From JAWLHU01 sp041690255 (GTDB lineage: Bacteria; Bacillota; Sulfobacillia; Symbiobacteriales; Symbiobacteriaceae), in contig JAWLHU010000002.1 in assembly GCA_041690255.1 (NCBI GenBank), forward strand, positions 310,001 to 374,000: a stretch of DNA of 64,000 bases. The letters are read 5' to 3'. How positions within the stretch are numbered: the first letter of the stretch is position 1; each line of letters begins with the position of its first letter. The notes below the pieces were generated by a model, which made no database searches, was not told the origin of the DNA, and saw nothing but the letters and a program-made list of their open reading frames with translations. The position numbers were made by a program, and so were the translations under genes. Positions 1-6,461 of this stretch are shown one piece after another.

Positions 1-45
1 CGCCTTCAGTTGCTTAATGTCACTGATCGTATACTGTTCCAGCAC
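1..45 (-). CDS. Partial N-terminus of a possible HTH regulator
   Basis: A GTG at 45 on the minus strand opens a frame that runs off the left edge after 15 residues (reading MLEQYTISDIKQLKA). A Shine-Dalgarno-like AAAGGGGCGG lies just upstream. The pattern of an I-S-D-I-K-Q-L-K-A start resembles the first helix of ArsR-type winged-helix regulators, but 15 residues cannot prove it. It would lie downstream of, and in the same direction as, the methyltransferase gene at 208-1023. Confidence 0.35.
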   Translation of the reverse strand, partial: MLEQYTISDIKQLKA

Positions 46-207
46 GTAGACGCCGCCCCTTTATCATTGTTTCCAGCACGGCAAATATTGCACATCAAGT
101 TTAACATGCGATCGATCATTCATAAAGCCTTTCTTACAGATGCAGAATAGTCTATTCTAAGTCGAGGGCCCGGATCGCTGAGGAGGGCGGCTCCGGGCCA
201 TGTGCGC

Positions 208-1023
208 CTAGACCTTCGTGCCGATCGCTTCAACCGCTGACCACGTGACCGGAAATCCACGGACGCCTTGACGGCGAATGTACTCGGCAGCCATGTGCTG
301 TAGTTGAATAATCGCTTCCTCGGGGAGGTCAGCAGCCCAGTGTGGCGCAATCACAGACATCAGACCGACGAACGAGGTGCCGTCGCGAACTCGGAACCGC
401 TCCGTCGGGTTGGTGAGGCGCTCCACCAGGAATCCGCTCTGCGACATCAGATGTCCGACATCGAGTCCCGTCGGCAGATCAGGAACGGAGGAGGGCGCCT
501 GCCCGCCCACCAGGTGGTGCACCAGCCCGTCGACCAGGGCGAACCACTCACCGAAGCCCGGAGCAGTGGCCGTGATCAGCGCCAGTTGCCCGCCGCGTCG
601 GAGTACCCGGGCCATTTCCGCCATCGCCTTTCGACGATCGCGGAACCAGTGGAAGACAGAGTTGCAGATGACCAGGTCGAAGGTAGCGTCGCCATAGGGG
701 AGCTGCTCTGCATCACCTACGACAAACTGGGCCGGGAGGCCGAGCGCTCGGGCTTTTGCTTGGGCGACAGAGACCATGCCGGGCGATATATCGATCCCGG
801 CCAATATCCGGGCGGGTCCAAAGAGGCGCGCCGCCTCAATCAGGTTCAGTCCGGTGCCGGAGCCAACATCCAGAATGGCAGGCATGGGCGGAACCCGCAG
901 AGAGGGGAGGAGCCGGTACAGACCGGCCAGGTACATGGCTCCGGCCACCTCATCGTATCGCGGGGCTGAGCGCGAGTATCCCCTGGCCAGCCGGGATTTT
1001 ACCGCTTCCACGTCGGTTGACAC
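208..1023 (-). CDS. SAM-dependent class I methyltransferase
   Basis: The protein of up to 271 residues is a class I (Rossmann) methyltransferase of the UbiE/Methyltransf_11 kind. Motif I is visible as ILDVGSGTGLNLIEAA near residue 50, the acidic end of strand 2 as GIDIS, motif II as GDAEQLPYGDATFDLV, and the post-II stretch as MARVLRRGGQLALIT. These bind S-adenosylmethionine. The substrate cannot be read from sequence; the protein is probably cytoplasmic. The start may be GTG 1023, which sits directly against an AGGGGG, or the next in-frame GTG at 1011, which has better spacing. An inverted repeat at 1015-1035 overlaps both. The gene is divergent from the Gln/Pro-rich gene at 1139. Confidence 0.85.
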   Translation of the reverse strand: MSTDVEAVKSRLARGYSRSAPRYDEVAGAMYLAGLYRLLPSLRVPPMPAILDVGSGTGLNLIEAARLFGPARILAGIDISPGMVSVAQAKARALGLPAQFVVGDAEQLPYGDATFDLVICNSVFHWFRDRRKAMAEMARVLRRGGQLALITATAPGFGEWFALVDGLVHHLVGGQAPSSVPDLPTGLDVGHLMSQSGFLVERLTNPTERFRVRDGTSFVGLMSVIAPHWAADLPEEAIIQLQHMAAEYIRRQGVRGFPVTWSAVEAIGTKV

Positions 1024-1035
1024 CCCCTGTCAACC
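1015..1035. promoter_or_regulatory. Inverted repeat over the methyltransferase start
   Basis: GGTTGACA and TGTCAACC form perfect 8-bp arms around five C residues. On the minus strand the loop holds the GGGGG of the likely ribosome binding site. It could be an operator between the divergent genes or an RNA hairpin presenting the Shine-Dalgarno in its loop. Confidence 0.5.
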
Positions 1036-1138
1036 AAGATACGCGCCGCACTGTCCGCGCGTACCTGGGGCCAAAGCAGTGGCGGGCCCATAGGATAGGG
1101 TCAGTCACCAAATCGATGTGAGCAGAGGTGGTTACGCA

Positions 1139-1786
1139 GTGCGACGTGGGATGATCGCCGCCCCGCCCTTCATGCCGCCGGGTGGCATGCGCTTCCCCGG
1201 GGCCCCTCCGATGATGCCGCCGATGCCGGGCAACATGCCAATGCCACCGGCGGCACCCCAACAGCCCCAACAGCCCCAGCAGGGGGCAGGGGGCTACCCG
1301 AGCCAGCAACCGGCGCCCCAACAGCAAGCCCCGGTCGGTCAGCAGGCCTTCCAGCCGTGGCCGATGCCCCAGTTCGCGATGCCCCAGCCCGGCCCCGAGG
1401 GCCCGGCGCCCGCCCAGGCGGTTTCGCCTGACCATCCGCAAGCCATTCTGCCGAACCAGGCCCAACTCCAGCCCCAGCCCGCCGCCGATCCCGGTACCCA
1501 ACAACTTCTCCTGCAACAGCAGCAGGCCTTTGCTCAACAGCAGGCCCTGGCCCAGCAGCAGGCCCTGGCGTACCAGGCCTGGCAACAGCAGCAGCAGGCC
1601 GCCCTGGCCTCGCTACTCCCGTACATGATGCCCCAGTCTCATTCCCAGGTAGGGGCGGAGGGCCCCGCCGATCAGCCGGCACCGGAGGGCCAAACGACCC
1701 CGCCCGTCCGTCCGGTCCGCCGGTCCGTCCATGCGGGAACCTACTCCACCAAACGGCGCAGCGATGGTTATTCTACCCGGATTTAA
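1139..1786 (+). CDS. Gln/Pro/Met-rich low-complexity protein
   Basis: About 215 residues with no recognisable fold. The N-terminal part is rich in Pro, Met and Gly (for example MPPGGMRF and MPPMPGNMP), the middle carries Pro-Gln stretches, and about residues 120-165 are Gln/Ala/Leu-rich with runs such as LLLQQQQAFAQQQ. The basic C-terminus lacks such repeats. GTG 1139 is preferred as start because AGAGGTGG at 1124-1131 lies 7 bases upstream; an in-frame GTG at 1118 is the alternative. The strand bias of the bases and a strong hairpin after the stop support a real gene. Such composition is seen in spore coat and exosporium proteins of Bacillota, but that role is only a guess. Confidence 0.65.
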   Translation: MRRGMIAAPPFMPPGGMRFPGAPPMMPPMPGNMPMPPAAPQQPQQPQQGAGGYPSQQPAPQQQAPVGQQAFQPWPMPQFAMPQPGPEGPAPAQAVSPDHPQAILPNQAQLQPQPAADPGTQQLLLQQQQAFAQQQALAQQQALAYQAWQQQQQAALASLLPYMMPQSHSQVGAEGPADQPAPEGQTTPPVRPVRRSVHAGTYSTKRRSDGYSTRI

Positions 1787-1797
1787 GCGGTGCCTGA

Positions 1798-1836
1798 AAG
1801 CCCCAGAACTCTTGCTGTGCAAGGGTTCTGGGGCTT
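1798..1836 (+). terminator. Long hairpin after the Gln-rich gene
   Basis: AAGCCCCAGAAC (1798-1809) pairs perfectly with GTTCTGGGGCTT (1825-1836), and the interior adds CTTGC/GCAAG around TGT. The U-tract is weak, but position just after a stop codon suits a terminator. Confidence 0.75.
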
Positions 1837-1899
1837 CACAGTGCCCGGGTGATCCGATTGTTGGCTAGTTGACTCGGCTCAGCCTCCGCGAAATTTTTC

Positions 1900-1915
1900 T
1901 TGGTACTAGTACCAA
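1900..1915. promoter_or_regulatory. 16-bp palindromic operator candidate before icd
   Basis: TTGGTACTAGTACCAA is a perfect palindrome in the 350-base gap before icd. Its TTGGT...ACCAA form resembles operators of the FadR branch of GntR regulators (known of the family); the actual regulator is unknown. Confidence 0.55.
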
Positions 1916-1940
1916 ATGGGCTTTCGCCTTATCCCGAGAC

Positions 1941-1976
1941 TTGATACTATAGTGCCTGAGTTGGTGCTATTATAGG
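1941..1976 (+). promoter_or_regulatory. Promoter-like AT-rich segment before icd
   Basis: TGCTATTAT at 1965-1973 matches an extended -10 element. No good -35 lies at 17 bases, though TTGATA is present at 1941-1946. Two related segments, TTGATACTATAG and TTGGTGCTATTATAG, may also be a second operator pair. The rest of the gap to 2186 holds a GC hairpin (2103-2119) and the icd ribosome binding site. Confidence 0.45.
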
Positions 1977-2102
1977 TTGCAGAGTCAGTTCGCCAGCCCC
2001 TTTCTATCCATCCTGTGACGGAGTTCACAAACCTTACCCATGGCGGGCAGCCCCCCGTCCATCGGGTACGTGGTGAATAAACGGAGGGACCAGGCCCCCT
2101 GT

Positions 2103-2119
2103 GCCCCGCTCTGCGGGGC
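2103..2119 (+). other. Hairpin in the icd leader
   Basis: GCCCCGC, loop TCT, GCGGGGC: a perfect 7-bp stem about 70 bases before the icd start. It has no T-tract. It could influence the stability of the leader; no known riboswitch class is recognised. Confidence 0.4.
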
Positions 2120-2186
2120 TCACTCCAGCCAGACGCCTGAGCCCTCCCCGCAGCTAGGACTGCGGACTACTCCTGGAGGTGCTTTT

Positions 2187-3455
2187 GTGGCGAAGTTTGA
2201 GAAGTTGACCCCGCCCACCGAAGGCCAGAGCATTCGCATGGAGAACGGCAAGCTGATCGTTCCGGACAACCCCATCATCCCCTTTATCGAAGGTGACGGC
2301 ACGGGCGTCGACATTTGGGCAGCATCCCAGCCCGTCTTTGATGCGGCTGTAGAGAAGGCCTACGGCGGCAAGCGCAAGCTGGTCTGGTTCGAGGTCTACG
2401 CCGGCGAGAAGTCCCTGAACAAGTTCGGCGAGTGGCTCATTGACGATACCATTACCGCGATGCGCGAGTATCGGGTCGGTATCAAGGGTCCCCTGACCAC
2501 CCCGGTCGGTGGCGGCATCCGGTCGTTGAACGTGGCCCTTCGCCAGATCCTTGATCTCTATGCCTGCGTCCGGCCCGTCCGCTGGTTCACCGGCGTGCCG
2601 AGCCCGGTCAAGGAGCCGCAGAAGACCGACATCGTCATCTTCCGGGAGAACACCGAGGACATCTACGCCGGTATCGAGTGGAAGGCCGGCACCGCCGAGG
2701 CGAAGAAGGTCCAGGAGCTCCTCCTCAAGGAGATGAACGTCAAGCTGCCCAACGCCGAGCACGGCGAAAACATCGGTGTCGGTATCAAGCCGATCTCCGA
2801 GTTCGGCTCCAAGCGGCTGGTCCGGGCCGCGATCCAGTATGCCATTGACTACAAGCGCAAGAGCGTCACGCTCGTGCACAAGGGGAATATCCAGAAGTTC
2901 ACCGAGGGTGCCTTCCGTGACTGGGGCTACCAGGTGGCGACCACCGAGTTCCGGGAGTACTGCATTACCGAAGATGAGCTCTGGACCGACGAGTACAAGG
3001 GGAAGATGCCCGCCGGCAAGATCCTGGTCCGCGACCGGATTGCCGACATCACCTTCCAGCAGTTGCTCCTCCGTCCAGACGAGTGGGATGTCATCGCCAC
3101 CCCGAACCTGAACGGTGACTACCTCTCGGATCACGCGGCCGCCATGGTCGGTGGCATCGGCATCGCCCCGGGCGCCAACATCTCCTACAGCGACGGCTAC
3201 GGCCTCTTCGAGGCGACCCACGGGACCGCACCGAAGTACGCCGGCCTCGACAAGGTGAACCCTGGCTCCGTCATCCTCTCCGGCGAGATGATGTTCCGGT
3301 ACATGGGCTGGAACGAGGCCGCCGACCTGATCATCAAGGGCCTGGAGAAGGCGATCGCTGCCAAGACCGTCACCTATGACTTCGCCCGCCTGACCGAGGG
3401 CGCTACCGAGGTCAAGTGCTCGGAGTTCGGCAAGGAGATCATCAAGCACATGTAG
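2187..3455 (+). CDS. icd: NADP-dependent isocitrate dehydrogenase
   Basis: Converts isocitrate to 2-oxoglutarate and CO2 with NADP in the citric acid cycle, in the cytoplasm. GTG 2187 is chosen because GGAGGT at 2175-2180 precedes it and because it gives 422 residues, the usual length; the open frame upstream to 2040 is not expected to be translated. Visible family marks are the substrate-loop region (GPLTTPVGGGIRSLNVALRQ), FRENTEDIYAGIEW, and the metal-binding NLNGDYLSDHAAA. ATHGTAPKYAGLDKVNPGS carries the Lys-Tyr pair linked to NADP rather than NAD use. It is first in a cluster with mdh and gltA, behind a 16-bp palindromic operator candidate. Confidence 0.96.
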   Translation: MAKFEKLTPPTEGQSIRMENGKLIVPDNPIIPFIEGDGTGVDIWAASQPVFDAAVEKAYGGKRKLVWFEVYAGEKSLNKFGEWLIDDTITAMREYRVGIKGPLTTPVGGGIRSLNVALRQILDLYACVRPVRWFTGVPSPVKEPQKTDIVIFRENTEDIYAGIEWKAGTAEAKKVQELLLKEMNVKLPNAEHGENIGVGIKPISEFGSKRLVRAAIQYAIDYKRKSVTLVHKGNIQKFTEGAFRDWGYQVATTEFREYCITEDELWTDEYKGKMPAGKILVRDRIADITFQQLLLRPDEWDVIATPNLNGDYLSDHAAAMVGGIGIAPGANISYSDGYGLFEATHGTAPKYAGLDKVNPGSVILSGEMMFRYMGWNEAADLIIKGLEKAIAAKTVTYDFARLTEGATEVKCSEFGKEIIKHM

Positions 3456-3585
3456 TTTGCAGGCAGGCCCTGCGGCGCGAGAACCAGCGCCGCAGCGGCT
3501 TGCCATTCCCGTCCGGCTCCATTCGGCAACTCTGCCTCCCGCAGGGCAGAGACCGCTCACAGAAAAGGGAAGGGGTCCTCCATTC

Positions 3586-4539
3586 ATGAAGCGCCGTAAC
3601 AAGATTTCGATTATCGGCTCCGGCTTCACTGGCCAGGGTACTGCCCTCTTTGCTGCCGCCCGGGAACTCGGTGATATCGTCCTGGTCGACCTGCCCCAGT
3701 TCGAGGGGAAGGCGAAGGGGCTCGCCCTCGACCTCATGCAGGCGATGCCGATCTACGGTGCCGACAGCCGCTTCAGCGGTACTGCCAACTATGAGGATAT
3801 CGCCGACTCCGACATCGTGGTGATCACCGCCGGTCTCCCCCGCAAGCCCGGCATGAGCCGCGAGGACCTGATCAACACCAACGCCGCGATTGTCAAGGAT
3901 ATATCCGAGAAGGTGGCGGCCCACGCCCCTGACTCGATCATCATCGTGCTTTCCAACCCCGTAGACTCCATGACCTACGTGGCCCGCAAGGCCTCGGGCT
4001 TCCCGAAGAACCGGGTCATCGGCCAGTCCGGCGTCCTGGACACCGCCCGCTACCGGACCTTCCTCGCCAACGCCATCGGCTGCTCCTTCCAGGACATCAC
4101 CGGCTGCGTCCTGGGCGGCCACGGTGACGACATGCTCCCCCTCGTCCGGTACACCTATGCCGGCGGCATCCCCGTGGAGAAGCTCCTCGACAAGGAGACC
4201 ATCGATGCGATTGCGGAGCGGACCCGTAAGGGCGGCGGTGAGATCGTCAACCTGATGGGCATCTCCGCTGGTTACGCTCCCGGCATGTCGATCGTCGAAA
4301 TGATGGACGCGATCCTGAACGACCGGAAGCGGATCCTCCCGTCGATCGCCTACCTCGAAGGGGAGTATGGCTACAACGACATGTGCCTGGGCGTCATGAC
4401 CATCCTCGGCGGCAACGGTCTCGAGAAAATCGTGGAGATTGAGCTGACCGCCGACGAGAGGGCCGCTCTGGACAGGAGTGCCAACGGCGTCAAGGGCCTG
4501 GTCACCATGCTGAACGAGGGGATCCTCGCTGGCAAGTAA
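3586..4539 (+). CDS. mdh: Malate dehydrogenase (LDH-like type)
   Basis: Oxidises malate to oxaloacetate with NAD. The 317-residue protein has the nucleotide-binding loop GSGFTGQG near residue 10, the catalytic His in VLGGHGDDMLPLVRY near residue 175, and substrate arginines in GLPRKPGMSREDL. It belongs to the LDH-like malate dehydrogenases common in Bacillota, not the E. coli type. ATG 3586 matches the usual MKRxKISIIG start and has AAGGGAAGGGG upstream. It follows icd by 130 bases and precedes gltA, so oxaloacetate made here can feed citrate synthase from the same cluster. Confidence 0.96.
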   Translation: MKRRNKISIIGSGFTGQGTALFAAARELGDIVLVDLPQFEGKAKGLALDLMQAMPIYGADSRFSGTANYEDIADSDIVVITAGLPRKPGMSREDLINTNAAIVKDISEKVAAHAPDSIIIVLSNPVDSMTYVARKASGFPKNRVIGQSGVLDTARYRTFLANAIGCSFQDITGCVLGGHGDDMLPLVRYTYAGGIPVEKLLDKETIDAIAERTRKGGGEIVNLMGISAGYAPGMSIVEMMDAILNDRKRILPSIAYLEGEYGYNDMCLGVMTILGGNGLEKIVEIELTADERAALDRSANGVKGLVTMLNEGILAGK

Positions 4540-4653
4540 GGCAGATCTCGGCGGGCCTGGCTAACCCGCAGCGGTCAGGCCCTCTCTCTTCTCGAAAGGA
4601 AGGTGCCCCCGTTGACTACTGTGTACAACCAGGTGTCAGGGAAGGGTATGGTT

Positions 4654-5976
4654 ATGTCTAAGCTTAAGTCCGCACTCAAAGAGAAGATCGAAGCTCATCG
4701 TCCTCGGACCACCCGTCTGCTGAAGGAGTTTGGCGGCGTTGTGATCGACCAGGTGACCATCGAGCAGGCGATCGGTGGTGCCCGTGACATTCGTGCGCTG
4801 GTCACCGATATCTCCTACCTGGATCCGCAGGAAGGGATCCGCTTCCGCGGCAAGACAATCCCCGAGACCTTCGCGGCCCTGCCCAAGGCCCCGGGCTCGG
4901 AATACCCAACGGTCGAGGCCTTCTGGTACTTCCTGCTCACCGGCGAGATTCCCACCCAGGACGAGGTGGATGAGGTGATCGCCGAGTGGAAGGTCCGTCG
5001 GGAGATCCCCAGCTATGTTTACGATGTGATTCGGGCCCTGCCCAAGGAGAGCCACCCCATGGTGATGCTCTCGACCGGCATTCTCGCCCTTCAGAAGGAG
5101 TCCAGGTTTGCCCAGTTCTACAACTCGGGCAAGTTCAATAAGCTGGCCGCCTGGGAGTACATGTACGAGGACGCCAGTGACCTCGTCGCCCGAATTCCCA
5201 TGATTGCCGCCTTCATCTACCGGTACAAGTACAACGCCGACAAGCAGATCCCGGCCGATCCAAACCTGGATATGGGTGCGAACTTTGCCCATATGATGGG
5301 CGTCGCGAGGCCGTATGACGATGTCGCCCGCATGTACTTCATCATCCACTCGGATCACGAGTCGGGCAACGTCTCCGCCCACACCGGCCATCTGGTCGCC
5401 TCGGCCCTCTCCGACGCCTACTACTCCTACTCGGCCGCCCTCAACGGCCTGGCTGGTCCGCTGCACGGCCTGGCCAACCAGGAGGTCCTCGGCTGGATCA
5501 TGCAGTTCCAGGAGAAGCTGGGCGAGGGTGTCGAGCCGACCAAGGAGAACGTCTCCAAAGCCATCTGGGACACCCTGAACGCCGGTCAGGTGATCCCGGG
5601 CTACGGCCACGCTGTTCTACGGAAGACTGATCCCCGGTACACCGCTCAACGGGAGTTCTGCCTGGCCAACCTGCCCGATGACCCGCTCTTCAAGCTGGTC
5701 AGCACGATCTATGAGGTCGCCCCCGGCATCCTCAAGGAGCACGGCAAGGCGAAGAACCCCTGGCCGAACGTGGATGCGCAGTCCGGCGTGATCCAGTGGC
5801 ACTACGGCGTCCGGGAGTGGGACTTCTACACGGTCCTCTTCGGCGTCGGTCGGGCCCTGGGCATCATGGCCAATATCACCTGGGACCGTGGCCTGGGCTA
5901 TCCGCTGGAGCGGCCCAAGTCGGTCACCACCGACATGCTGGAGCAGTGGGCCGCCGAGGGTGGCCGCAAGCTCTAA
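4654..5976 (+). CDS. gltA: Citrate synthase, eukaryote/Geobacter-like type
   Basis: Condenses acetyl-CoA and oxaloacetate to citrate. ATG 4654 (preceded by GGGAAGG) gives 440 residues; TTG 4612 with AAGGAAGG upstream is an alternative start that adds 14. The catalytic residues are visible as the His of GPLHGLANQEVLGW, the His of VIPGYGHAVLRKTDPRY and the Asp of WPNVDAQSGVIQ. The wording around these residues, the N-terminal helix LKEKIEAHRPRTTRLLKE and the length match the mitochondrial-type enzymes also found in Geobacter, rather than the short Bacillus type (about 370 residues). The gene ends in a strong hairpin at 5998-6026. Confidence 0.94.
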   Translation: MSKLKSALKEKIEAHRPRTTRLLKEFGGVVIDQVTIEQAIGGARDIRALVTDISYLDPQEGIRFRGKTIPETFAALPKAPGSEYPTVEAFWYFLLTGEIPTQDEVDEVIAEWKVRREIPSYVYDVIRALPKESHPMVMLSTGILALQKESRFAQFYNSGKFNKLAAWEYMYEDASDLVARIPMIAAFIYRYKYNADKQIPADPNLDMGANFAHMMGVARPYDDVARMYFIIHSDHESGNVSAHTGHLVASALSDAYYSYSAALNGLAGPLHGLANQEVLGWIMQFQEKLGEGVEPTKENVSKAIWDTLNAGQVIPGYGHAVLRKTDPRYTAQREFCLANLPDDPLFKLVSTIYEVAPGILKEHGKAKNPWPNVDAQSGVIQWHYGVREWDFYTVLFGVGRALGIMANITWDRGLGYPLERPKSVTTDMLEQWAAEGGRKL

Positions 5977-5997
5977 ACGCCCCCCATTCAAACAAAG

Positions 5998-6026
5998 ACG
6001 GGAGATGCGCCATGCATCTCCCGTTT
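5998..6026. terminator. Bidirectional terminator after gltA
   Basis: ACGGGAGATGC and GCATCTCCCGT form a perfect 11-bp stem around GCCAT, followed by TTT. It lies between gltA and the convergent small gene at 6037-6195 and can serve both. Confidence 0.85.
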
Positions 6027-6036
6027 CGCTATGTTG

Positions 6037-6195
6037 CTAGTCAGCCTGTCCAGACTTGGAAGGCCAGGCGGGGTCGTTCTCGTCCGGCAGGTAGCCCGGG
6101 GGAGTCGAAACGACCATCGGGGCCAGCTTCCGCAGCTCATCGCTCAGCTTCACGGCGGCCACGTCTACGTGGTTGCGTTCCTTCAGCGTCGCCAT
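6037..6195 (-). CDS. Small hypothetical protein
   Basis: A 52-residue frame from ATG 6195 to TAG 6037, reading MATLKERNHVDVAAVKLSDE then a Leu/Lys helix and an acidic C-terminus. AGGCAGGT on the minus strand lies 8 bases before this ATG; another ATG at 6201 is too close to it. Third codon positions are GC-rich as in neighbouring genes. The gene ends on the shared terminator. No family is recognised. The palindrome TATCAATTTGATA at 6211-6223 lies in its upstream region. Confidence 0.5.
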   Translation of the reverse strand: MATLKERNHVDVAAVKLSDELRKLAPMVVSTPPGYLPDENDPAWPSKSGQAD

Positions 6196-6210
6196 CACCA
6201 TGCACCTGCC

Positions 6211-6223
6211 TATCAATTTGATA
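6211..6223. promoter_or_regulatory. AT-rich palindrome between divergent genes
   Basis: TATCAATTTGATA is a 13-bp palindrome in the gap between the small leftward gene and ftsH, near AT-rich promoter-like sequence (ACTATAAC at 6231-6238). A shared operator is possible. Nothing else is recognised up to 6444. Confidence 0.35.
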
Positions 6224-6461
6224 TGTGAAAACTATAACATGTCCTTTATGGATCGACAATCACTCCAGAGTCGGATCTTCGATATAGACCTTTGGCGGCA
6301 TGGAGCCCCTCTCTAGAACGAAAGGGCTACCGCCGGTCAGACACCCCCGCTCCTCTCTGCGAATAGGATTCGTGAGGAGGCCGCGAACAATTCTCCCCTG
6401 GAGTACGTGTTCATTGGGTAAGAGGTTCTCTCGCGGGTTTGGCAGGGGAGGTGTGCGGTTC

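Noticed and set aside
950..1585. Minus-strand Leu/Gly-rich frame over the Gln-rich gene
   Set aside because: It is the complement of CAG/CCC-rich codons; the plus-strand frame has the ribosome binding site and terminator.
2154..3737. 527-residue frame antisense to icd and mdh
   Set aside because: Same cause; no motifs and no ribosome binding site.
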